Below are positions 38,901 through 48,419 of a stretch of DNA of 64,000 nucleotides, piece by piece. The notes below the pieces were generated by a model, which saw only the letters and a list, made by a program, of their open reading frames with translations, ran no database searches and was not told the origin of the DNA. This DNA comes from Oryzias latipes. Its lineage: Eukaryota > Chordata > Actinopteri > Beloniformes > Adrianichthyidae. A program made the translations under genes and the position numbers. The stretch covers positions 8,089,261-8,153,260 of the forward strand of contig NC_019866.2 of assembly GCF_002234675.1 (NCBI RefSeq), read 5' to 3'. The number at the start of each line of letters is the position of its first letter. Position 1 is the first letter of the stretch.

Positions 38901-41666
38901 AGTATGACTCCAGTACTAAATTCAGGTTCTTTATTCTCATCCACTCAAATGTAAAATGTCCCTTCTGTTTTCCTTTTCACTCAAAGTTATCTGCCGCAAA
39001 CTGTTTTTGTTGTTTGCAATTTTCTGCCAAAAGCGTCCTATACAGAGGCACCAGATTGTGAAAAATGAAGAGTGGATTCCCTCTCACATCTCTACTCCCT
39101 TTTCCGCTTGTCTCGTTAGATCAACAAATGAGGCACAAACCAGCTGTTCAGCTGTTGTTCTCAAAGGAAACCGTCAGACCGCTCCTGCACAGCTCCTCCC
39201 CACCACGACCAATCACAGACCAGAGCATTTACCGGCTAATCTGGATGAGATGAAGGTGACAATCCAAAGCCCACAAACAATCAGATTGAATCAACCTGAA
39301 GGCCTATGCAGCGGCGATTTATCAAATCTTTTCCTTTTCAGGTTTCTGAGCTCAAAATGGAGCTGAAGCTCAGATCTCTGCCTGTTTCTGGGACTAAGAC
39401 CGATTTAATCGAGAGGCTTAAGTTGTTTCACGAGAGCTTGAACATCCAGAGTGCTGTTGCCACGGAAACTACTGCTGCTAAAGCTGCCTCACAGTCTGAA
39501 AACGTCAAGTCACCTCCGCCGGTTTCTGTGATAGCTTCCAAAGTGTCCAACCTGGGCATAAATGACAATAATATGAGTCCAAACTTCAACACATGTATAA
39601 GTCCCCAACAGGGAACAACTCAAGAGGAGAGTCCCACACAGAAAAGTTCCACTGAGAAGGACTCCGAAAAGGACAAGCGTCTGCATGAAAAGGAGCGACA
39701 GATCAAGGAGCTCATGAGGAAGCTGGAGCAGGAGCAGAAGCTGGTGGAGGAGCTGAAGATGCAACTGGAGGTGGAGAAAAGAAGTCAGCAGGGGGACTGT
39801 CCTCTTCAGCTCAGCCCTTTGGTTCCTCTCCAGATTAAAAAGGAAAGCAGGACCCCATCCAGCTGCTCGGTCTCCTGCGGCTCTCCCTCTCTGCTGGTCA
39901 AACAAGAGGAGTCTGTGGATCAGAACCGCATGAGCAGCACAAACCCGTTCATCATCTGTCACCAGACTGCCGCGCAGCCCGACGGCCTGCAGACTGTCCA
40001 GTCCAGAGCTCAGGTCCTGCTGCCCCCCACCCAACCAGCACCGGTGGAGCTGCACGGTGCCGCCAGCAGCACAGCTCCAGGCCACATCCAGACCTCTGGA
40101 CAGATGCCACAGAAAACACAGGTCTCAGCAGCATTACAGCAACAATGCAGCACTCAAACCAAGCAACTGAAAAACGTAAGAAAACATTCATCTGCATGCA
40201 CAGACCTCCGCAGACTCCCTCCCTATTACTCATCAGTGTCAGCTGTATTTTTGTAGCAAATTTGAATCCTTTGAACACATTGTGTAATGTAAAATGTATG
40301 TTTCCCAGGCATCATAAATCCCATTTTGTGGGCAGTAAATAGAAGGTCAGTTTGGACTCGTGAACGTGATGCCCTGTTTTCAATGGCACTGGTTAATCTG
40401 TCCTCCTCGTGAGGGCTGGCTGTGCTGCCCTCACAGGCCTCTGCTGCTCTGAGCAGAACTGACACGGCATTCATGAGTTACACAGAATTTCACTTCATTT
40501 CCCCTCAGGGATCAATAAAGTTTTTTTCAATAGTGCTATAGTCTGCCCCATCAGAACCGAAACAGGGAAAAGTCTACTTTAAAGTTGCAACATTTCCAAG
40601 CAGCATCACCGTGGGACCAAAAGAAAAAAAAAAACACAGACTTTGGGAATTTAACACGTTCATACATGACTCTCCTCATTTTCCATTTTATCACCACATT
40701 CAAAGTCAATTATTGTGACACCCTTAAATAATAATTGGTCGGAAAATGATCCTAAATTTGTTTATTCTCTCTGTTCTCTGATATTAATATATCCTCATTG
40801 ATAAGGTAACCCTTTCAAACCATTGTTTATGTCAATTGTATTCTGTTTTTGTTCATTTTTTGACACATTGGTTTTTTTTGTACTGAACAGAAGACACAAT
40901 TCACAAACCAAGTGAGAAAAACCAAAGATCCACCTCGCTACGAGGATGCCGTTAAACAGACGCGCAGCATGCTGGCTGCAGTTCAGGTAACTTTAAAAAA
41001 TAGATAAAGGAATTTTGATCTTTACATTTTTGATGAAGTCCCTTTGTGTGTTTCTCTGCAGATTCCCACTGCAGCAAGCCAACACATGGATGACCTCTTC
41101 GATGTGCTGATTGAAAGCGGCGGTGAGAAGTGTTGCTCGTGTTGAGGCTCTGACCTGGTTGTGGGATACCTGATGATGTGTTAACTGTGACATTTGTTTT
41201 TTCAGAGATCTCTCCTTTCATCAGGCAGGAACCTCCCGGTCTGGACAAGCCTCTCCCGGTGACAGCCAGCGTAACCACCCTTCCTATCAACACGGTGCTG
41301 TCCCGGCCTCCGCCCTTGGTTCAGGTGGCTCAGCTGCCCGGCTCCACCCTCAACTCCTCCGCCACCTTGACCGGGTTGACCTCCAACACCCAGCTGGAAA
41401 ACCTATTAGACAACACGCTGGACGCTAAAACACAGAAACTGAAGCTGACGGAGGAGTTACAGTCACCTATGGAGGAGCTCCTCATTGAAAGCACACCACC
41501 TTCTGGTCCAAACCTGGACAACAGCAACATAGACAACATGGACTGGTTGGACCTTACGCTGTCTGCACCCGCAGAGGGAGTTAACCCTTTGGACATGTCA
41601 ATATCTGTGGGTGTCTTCTCCCCAGACTTCCTGGATTCCCATGAACTGCAGATGAACTGGGACTGA
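33102..41666 (+). CDS. mrtfb: mrtfb / MKL2 (myocardin-related transcription factor B)
   Basis: Thirteen coding exons: 33102-33186 (first exon, see alternative), 35518-35583, 36533-36588, 36676-36751, 36990-37151, 37439-37617, 37802-37915, 38657-38925, 39120-39255, 39342-40175, 40891-40986, 41062-41122, 41206-41666. From the ATG at 33147 the product is 849 residues, shorter than human MRTFB (about 1050-1090). Three G-actin-binding RPEL motifs lie near residues 14-38, 55-80 and 92-125 (RPERSEL and RPGPLEL visible). A basic region is near 248-268, a Q-rich stretch follows, a SAP domain is at about 361-397, a leucine-zipper coiled coil at about 469-512, and an acidic C-terminal activation region comes last. 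The family shuttles with actin and coactivates SRF. The exon 3-5 sequence (HEQIRNLERARTGNFLKHK) matches MRTFB rather than MRTFA. The exon 8 donor (CAG/GTTCTT) is weak. Confidence 0.93.
33328..33361. repeat. perfect 15-bp inverted repeat with 4-base loop
   Basis: CTCCAGAAACTACAA, loop TGGG, then TTGTAGTTTCTGGAG. The stem has no mismatch, and pairing stops at both outer edges. It lies in the first intron of mrtfb. Confidence 0.9.
35324..35474 (+). other. mrtfb: candidate alternative first coding exon of mrtfb
   Basis: An open frame from ATG 35324 to 35474 ends at a good donor (AATG/GTAAAT) and leaves one base, G. That is the same phase as the exon ending at 33186, so either can splice to the RPEL1 exon at 35518. 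It would encode 50 residues ending ESDDSVQKVLN. Putting both exons in one transcript gives an early stop, so they would be mutually exclusive. MRTF genes are known to use alternative 5' exons. Whether this one is used is inference. Confidence 0.4.
35967..36002 (+). repeat. T11-G25 homopolymer run in an mrtfb intron
   Basis: Eleven T followed by about twenty-five G. Exact length is likely unreliable in any assembly. On the plus strand (sense to mrtfb) it could form G-quadruplexes. The glycine-rich frames across it are artefacts. Confidence 0.85.
40390..40535 (+). mobile_element. possible LINE 3' end in an mrtfb intron
   Basis: Ends with CCTCAGGGATCAATAAAG followed by a T run, the form taken by the 3' end of several fish LINEs. 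Only this tail is recognised. Confidence 0.4.
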
Positions 41667-42212
41667 CTGCATAAAGGTGAATTCTCTAATCTGTCATTCC
41701 AAAGTCATATTTTGTTTTTCGATGGGATCATTTGTTCTTTAATGATCGGAAGTTGCAAGGTGAGGTTGGAGCAGGCAGATTTTTTTTACGTTTTATTTAG
41801 GCCTCTGTACATAGAGAAAGATGAAATGGTACTTTTGAGCTTAAACCTGAAGCTGTTAAAGTTCTGCACATCATTTATTGGGCTTCATGCTTAGTGAACA
41901 CAGACTTATTGTTCTGTCGGGATACCAGACTACATAAAATATGCAAATGTTTTTGTCCTTACTGGGAAAGATTTGCATTAAAGCTTTTGTGTGTGTTTTT
42001 TTTACTGAGTTGCAATATCTAAAAAAAAAAAAATTTAAAATGACAGCACATAACACAACTGCCAGTTGGATGTCAACTCTCTGCTCTTTTGTTTGTTTTG
42101 CACAAATGTTTCTATTCAGATGCATAGAAAGCAGAAGTAACCTGTAGATGAGCAATTATGCAGTAGTTTGGAGTTGCCTGCTTTAAAATTAAAAGGCAAA
42201 AACATTTAACTG

Positions 42213-42218
42213 AATAAA
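42213..42218 (+). terminator. mrtfb: candidate poly(A) signal of mrtfb
   Basis: AATAAA lies about 550 bases after the mrtfb stop codon at 41666. Further signals downstream (for example near 43500) would give a longer 3' UTR containing the TTAA-flanked MITE at 42929. The choice cannot be made from sequence. Confidence 0.35.
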
Positions 42219-42928
42219 AGTCAAAATACAAGAACACATTGCTCAGTTTAAACTTTAAATATTTAAAGTTAAAGTAGATTTTCTTTTTTCTTTTAGCAAA
42301 AGTTCAAAGAACTTAAAGTGCACACTGCTGCTTCTTCTATACTGGAAGCCAAAACATTTTGGCGGGACATTAACTTTGACCTAGTCTATCATTTCATAGG
42401 ATTTAAAATGTGAGTTTGGTTGCCAACAAGGTGGCAAAACCAGTCCTAACTTCTATTTCATAATACTCTTTGAACATTTCCTAATTTCATAACTAGTTCT
42501 GTAGGTCTGTAGTGAAATTGACAGCCCACTTCTGAGGAACTGTTAGTCCTTTGAACCTCATCTTAAGGCAGTTGCTCAAAGAATCTGCTTCACTGCAGGA
42601 ATCACGGGATTCTGATGCATTGACTTCTAAAGTGTTTTTCTTTCTTTTAATTTTTTTATTAGTATTTTTTTCCACTTTTTCCTCCATGATCCATTTTCAC
42701 AGTTTTAAAGGGAAAATAATATTCTCAAAAAACAAATTTAAACAAAAACTCAAGTGGGAGCCTTTTGTTTAGTTGCACATCAGCGTCCTCTGGTGGTCAC
42801 ATTTGGTTAGACAAATCCTAAACGTATTTAAAAAAACAAAAAACTTCATGATGAATAAAAACATCATGCACTTCAGTGTTTTTTATTTATTTAGGAAGAC
42901 TATGCCATTAGTATTTTTCTGTCTGTAA

Positions 42929-43133
42929 CCCTTGTGCTATCCTAGTCACTTTGACATTGGGAGTTGGGTCATGTAGACCCACTAGACAGTGCTCTGAACC
43001 TTTTTTCTTCAATGATTTGTGATCTTCACTGGTGTCCATAGATTACATGAAATCTTTCCACCTTTATCCACCTCTGTCATGGTAGGGAGAACACGTCAAT
43101 GTGAGGGTGGGGTCATTTACGATAGCACAAGGG
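42929..43133. mobile_element. piggyBac-like MITE, copy B
   Basis: Starts CCCTTGTGCTATCCTAG and ends with GATAGCACAAGGG, perfect inverted ends of 13 bases. The right flank is TTAA (43134-43137), the left is GTAA. Length 205 bases. Same orientation as copy A. Confidence 0.8.
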
Positions 43134-44415
43134 TTAAATCAATCACTTTAAGTTCCTGAAATTTTATAAACTGAGTCATTTAGCGGTGAAAAGAGTGATT
43201 TTTTTTTACTTTGTTTTTGTTTCTCATTAACGCCTGATGTGAGTTTCCTATAAGGGTTATGTGCTGGAAATAGAAATGCTTTGTCTCTTTATTTGTGTTC
43301 TTCAAAACCAAAAGCATTGTAACTTGTACTTCGTAGACCATATATAAATATTGTATTTAAATATGTTTTTATACGTGAGTAGCTGTTTTGTACATACAGA
43401 AATCAGAGTGGGATGCAATGGAGCGTCGATAAATTTTCTTCAAAGGTTGTTAAAAAAAAGGACAAACTGAAAAAAAATGCAGTTATGAATTTTACAAGAG
43501 AAATAAATGTTTTACTCATTCAAACTAAATCTGATTTTCGGTGCATTTACATTCACAGATTGTCAGTTTTCTATTTTAAACACACAGATAAACATATGTT
43601 TGCACTGAGGCTCATATTTCCACAGTTAACTTATTAAAAATGGTAAAATCCATAAAAGAAACCTTCAGAATCAGCACTTGCAGAGGATGTTTGTTCAAAG
43701 TTTCTTTTTCAAAAAAGAAAAAAAAAATCATCTTGATGGAATCCATTTTTTTAACAATCCCATAGATGAACTGAAGCAAATGTCTGCACCAAACTAAATT
43801 TACAAAGTAGTCAGCAGATCAAAGGAAGTGCTCACCGACCTTTTCTAGCTGCTGCACTGCAGACAGGAAGAGCGGAAAACATTAATACTAACTCCTCCAG
43901 AAGGAGCATTCAACATATGAGAGTGCAGCAAAAGATGATAACTGCTCTATTTCAGGTGTGTTTAACATCTGGAGCAAGTACAGACAAAACAGAGCGAAAA
44001 ACACAAAGACATCCAGAGGTCACAGAGGAAGGAGGAGATGCTGGCTGAGTAAAAGCGCTAATAATTAATCTTTATTTTAAAGAAATGTTGATGGATCTTC
44101 TGCGGTTAAAGAAAGTTGGAATGAATTTAAAGAATATGATTATATACAGTGTATAGGGTCTGTTTATCTGTATTTCAGTCTATTGTTTTCTCCAAAAGCT
44201 CCCCTTTTTTGAATGAGTTCCTTAAATACACTGGGCTACATTGTACAACGTCTGTCTTTTCACATTTCTTATGTTTAGTCGTTATTTTCCAGCAGTTGAA
44301 CGAACGTCTAAATTCATTTGTGCCTCTGTTATTCCAGTTTTCAGCAGAACCTGCTGGCTTGTTTGCTTCACTTTCATAGACTCCACAAGCAAAACCCGGC
44401 CGGTCTGTCCCCCGT

Positions 44416-45496
44416 TCAGAGCTTTTTCAGGGTTGCGATCGACGTCCGACACTTTGGACATCTGTGTGTAATGGACTTGAACTTGTTGGAGCAAAAAGGA
44501 ATGAGGCAACAACCGGCAACGCAGCTGGGAAGGGCAGAAACAGAAAGAAGGGACAGTGAGAAGCAGCGGCACAAACGGAGCTCATTGTGTAAATAGGCAA
44601 ATGTGTTATCAGTTGTACCCGAGCAGAGCTGTCATAACACACACCAGCCAGGTCACGCTGCTGATGGAGGTACTGGTTTCAGTCACTACAAACTGCTGAC
44701 ACTGCGGGCACTGAGTCCTGCTGGGCTCAGGTGGAAGTTTATCCGTGTCCAGAATCACAGAAGGAGCTGCAAAGGTCACACATGCAAGAAATGATTCCCC
44801 TTCCTCTGTTTTCATCATTTATTTTTGTATCTCAGATGTTTTTTTATTATTTTTATTATTTAGGCAATAGAAACTATGACAGCTTCTGAAAACCTGAAAT
44901 TCAGGGGGGGGTTTTATGACAGGAATTCAAAAAGCTTATTATTGAAATCAAAAGTGGGTCACCTGGGAAGGAAGGCGGAGCCTCAACAAAGACAACTTTT
45001 TTCTCAGGAACATCATCATCATCCTTCTCTACCTCCTGTCTTGGTGGGGGAACAGCAGTCTCTGGAGAAAAAGGAAATGGAGTCTTTGCAAGACTTAAAC
45101 ATGAAGGATTAAAGCAAACATTTACCGCTTACCCTTCTGGTCAAATCTGACACATTTGACAGTTGAAGTGCTCTTAAATCGTTTTTGGAGTTCAGCCTGC
45201 CTCTCTCTGAGTTGTTTCAGTTCATTTTCAATAATGTTGATCTGCTGCAGTTTGGCGTATGCTTCCTCTGAGAGTACACAAAGCAGAGGAGGTCATACAT
45301 TTGACAAAAACGTTTCATCACATCAAGAAATGCTATTTGTTTCTTTCAAGCCACCTGTTTGGCCAAGGTTTGTGCGATTCCTTATCTCCTGAAAAATGCA
45401 CATAATGTTCCTCCTTTCCTGAAGTGTTTGAATCTTTAAAGAAATATCTTTCAACTCCATGGAAATTTTAGTGGCCTCGCTGTTGGTGGAATTCAT
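44416..45496 (-). CDS. LITAF-domain protein with N-terminal coiled coil
   Basis: Five coding exons on the minus strand: 45496-45355, 45267-45133, 45061-44963, 44766-44619, 44524-44416 (stop). All introns are GT-AG, phases agree, and the product is 210 residues. Residues 1-90 are rich in K, E, Q and L (KLQQINIIENELKQLRERQ) and should form a coiled coil. An acidic DDDD patch follows. Residues 145-200 form a complete LITAF domain: CPQC (C145, C148), a hydrophobic membrane-inserting stretch, CCLIPFC, then CPKC (C197, C200). LITAF domains bind zinc and sit on the cytoplasmic face of endosomal or lysosomal membranes. The proline-rich PPxY/PSAP N-terminus of LITAF and CDIP1 is absent. The intron inside the LITAF domain has the same position and phase as in cdip1 about 9 kb away. 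Exact orthology is unknown. Confidence 0.85.
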
Positions 45497-45599
45497 GGTG
45501 ACACCTATGTGGAAAAGATGGGCAGAGAAAAGCAGACGGACGTTAGTTTTCCTTCCATTTGTCCATCTTTTGAACCTGCTGAATCCGTTTTGTGGTCAC

Positions 45600-45785
45600 A
45601 GGGTTGCTGAAGCCACAGTTGGGCCAAAGCGGGGTACACCCTGAACAGGTCGCCCGCCTGCTGCAAGGCCACACACACACTCACATTCACACCACACCTG
45701 CCTGATTTAGAGACATCACTGAACTTATGAAGCATGTTTTTAGACTGTGGGAAAAGATGGAGAGCACAGAACCAGGGCCTTTTCA
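45600..45785. repeat. teleost interspersed repeat, diverged copy
   Basis: GGGGTACACCCTGAACAGGT, CACACACACACTCACATTCAC and TTTTTAGACTGTGGGA blocks in order identify the same repeat type as at 27.9 kb. It sits in the presumed first intron of the LITAF-domain gene. Confidence 0.6.
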
Positions 45786-46811
45786 CACTGAGGCAAGAGC
45801 GCTGTGTTTGTTTTCCAATTTTTAAGACGTTATTATAGTTTTTAATGCTGTTTGACTCTCAAAATACTCCATTATACTATAACCATTTTATTACATGATT
45901 TATCAATATCCGGTTCCTAGTTTTTAATCAGACAGAATTAAAAATCATATGGTATCGATAAAGCACATGACAAAGATGAATTACTTAATTATTATGTAAA
46001 AATAACTATTTTAGAAATCAACATGGCAAATGCAGATCAGTCATCTAAAATATATGCAGATTATTTTACTTATAAAAGTCATTCATATAATTAAAACATA
46101 ATACTATATCAGTAAAATAGACACAACACTGTTTCAGGAATTTTCATAGCAAAATTTCATCAAGTATCAAAAGTTAAAAACATGTGCAAAATTATGTTAC
46201 ATTAGGAAAGATTTTTGAATCAATTTATGAATTTTTGGAGCAAATGAAGTAATATCATTAAACATCGATCAATTTAACCATTTTCAATTAGTGATTAATC
46301 ATTTGTTTTACTTTTTCATATATATTTTTTTTGTATTTTTATTTATTTTATAATAAAGTAATGCTGTAAGGGAAAATCTTAACACTTTAATAGCAAAGGA
46401 TTTTTTTTACCCATTGTCAATGCATCTATTGATATTTACAGATTCTAAATTGTTGTTTGTGGAGCAATTTTGAATGTTCTTTGTATCAAAAAACCCAAAT
46501 ACAAAAGGTGGACATTTTTTAATGTCCGGTGAGGCAAAAGGTATTTGTCTGTCACAGATTCCACAAGTTCTTTCTTTCAAAAACATGAGTTTTTTCATGT
46601 TCACCACAGATACACTTCAACTCTGACAGAGTGTAAAAATAAAACCCAGGAATCACATTAAATGATTTTAAATAAAATATTTGGATAATAGTTCAAAAAG
46701 TGAGACTTTTGGTACAAACAAGCAAGAATTCTTTCCTTCAGACCTGTTAATTTTTCTTTGAGAAGCTTTTCTTTTCTCTACTTGTTACCTGTAATAATGT
46801 CACATATTTAA

Positions 46812-47015
46812 CCCTTGTGCTATCTTAGATGACCCCACCCTTACATTGACGTGTTCTCCCTACCATGACAAAGGTGGATAAAGGTGGAAAGATTTCATGT
46901 AATCCATGGACACCAGAGAAGATCACAAATCTTGAAGAAAAAAGGTTCAGAGCACTGTCTAGTGGGTCTAGATGACCCAACTCCCAACGTTAAAGTGCCC
47001 AGGATCGCACAAGGG
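46812..47015. mobile_element. piggyBac-like MITE, copy C (inverted, nested)
   Basis: Starts CCCTTGTGCTATCTTAG after TTAA (46808-46811) and ends with CGCACAAGGG followed by TTAC. The interior is the reverse complement of copies A and B. It is inserted in the Tc1 relic, so it is younger than that relic. Confidence 0.82.
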
Positions 47016-47404
47016 TTACGAAAAGGATGAATGGGGCCGTGTATGGTGAGATATTGGGAAAAATAACATGTTTCCTTATTGACATCATAGAGGGATTAAA
47101 CGTGTCTGGATTTTCAACTCGACAATGATCCCAGACACATCACCTGGGCAACAAAGGAGTGGCTACGTAAAAAAAAGGAAACCTTTCAAGGTTCTGGAGT
47201 AACCTAGTCCATTTCCGGATCTCAATCTAATAGATAATCTGGAGAGGGAATTGAAAGTTTGTGTTTCCCAGTGACACCCTCAAAATATCACAGCTCTTAG
47301 AAGGTCTGTACAGAAGAATGGGCCAAAATAGCAGCTATGCTGTGTCTAAACCGGATAAAGGCCTACAGGAGACCTTTGACCTCTGTCTCTGAGATCAAGG
47401 TAAC

Positions 47405-47570
47405 TTTTCTATTAAATTTTATTTATATAGCCCAGTATTACAACAATAGTTGTGCCAAAGAGCTTCATACAAGAACATAAAATCAGTCATAAAATGCTAA
47501 ACTAAACTAAACAGTCTAATCTAAACTGGGCATTCCTGCCCTTAGACCCTTTTGTTTTGACCAAATACTC
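47405..47570 (-). mobile_element. inverted LINE 3' tail inside the Tc1 relic
   Basis: Read on the minus strand it has GCTCTTTGGCACAACTATTG and GGGCTATATAAATAAAATTT, the usual L2-type tail. It separates the end of the transposase trace from the transposon's right end. Confidence 0.55.
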
Positions 47571-47993
47571 ATATACAAACAAATGTTTAAAAAATGTTTA
47601 AAAATCATACAGTGTGATTTCCTGAAATCTTCACTCTTATATTCTAGTCTGTCTCTAACAGTTGAAGTGTATCTGTGATGAAATTATCTCGTCTTTAGGT
47701 GGAAAACTTGCAGAATCTGTGATCCAAAATTAAGAATAAAAATCAGAAGTAAAGTGATTGATAATTACTTAGAGGTCAAAACATACATATTTTGAAAGAA
47801 ATTAATAAGTATGTGGGGCACAGAGAATATGGTTGGTAAAAAAAAAAAAAACTTCTTAGTTTCTATTATTTTGGTTGGGTAAAATTACATTTTTAAAATG
47901 TTTTGAAATAAATCCATGTTAGGATACATTTGGCACACTAATATGTTAACAAAGCTGTCTTATAATCGTGAATATAGTTTTGTTTTGCCTTAC

Positions 47994-48080
47994 CTGTTCT
48001 GCTGCACCTGATTCATCGTCCTCATAGAGCATTAGATAGAAGCCGGACAACAGAACACTGTTCCTTTCCTCCAACTAATT
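47994..48080 (-). other. possible 5' untranslated exon of the LITAF-domain gene, with uORF
   Basis: On the minus strand an exon-like segment ends at a strong donor (CAG/GTAAGG, exon edge 47994). The next acceptor in that direction is CACATAG/GTGTCACCATG, directly before the LITAF-gene start codon. Joined, an ATG at 48032-48030 opens a 17-codon uORF whose TGA overlaps the main ATG. The right edge is a guess. It lies only about 340 bases past the snrnp25 stop codon. Confidence 0.35.
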
Positions 48081-48419
48081 ATTCAAAATATTCAAATAGT
48101 TCAGCTACGTTTACAATTACCCACTGTGAACATTTACACTGAATCCTCGAGGGACAAAATGCAAACCCAGATAAATGATATGCTATTTATTGACATATTT
48201 CATATCTATCCATTTAAAACAAAACATTTAAAAAAAAAAAAGGTTTTACATTTGAGCCTTTTAAAAGAAGAAACAGTTCCAAACAAGTAATTACAAGTAG
48301 ATTTTACTTTAAGAGATGTTCAAAACAAGTATTATATATCTTAAAGTTATGGTTTATTTTAAAAACAAGTTTAATTATGTTGGGAAAACTTCTTTCTTCT
48401 GAATTGGCAAATGGATGAG

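Larger units (their letters stand above)
41667..44415. other. mrtfb 3' UTR and intergenic stretch up to the LITAF-domain gene
   Basis: Contains candidate poly(A) signals (42213; another near 43500) and the piggyBac-like MITE at 42929-43133. No other gene seen. Confidence 0.5.
46530..47745. mobile_element. old Tc1-like transposon relic carrying two later insertions
   Basis: Similar inverted ends (CACAGATTCCACAAGTT at left; CACAGATTCTGCAAGTT reversed at right) bound a region with the Tc1 transposase C-terminus in broken form: DNDPRHITWATKEWLRKK, then EEWAKIAAMLCLN and KAYRRPL. The N-terminal half is gone. A piggyBac-like MITE (46812-47015) and a LINE tail (about 47405-47570) interrupt it. Boundaries approximate. 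Confidence 0.7.

Noticed and set aside
39510-40085. 191-codon ORF antisense to mrtfb exon 10
   Set aside because: Shadow of the real coding exon; low-complexity leucine runs reflect the coiled-coil codons read backwards.
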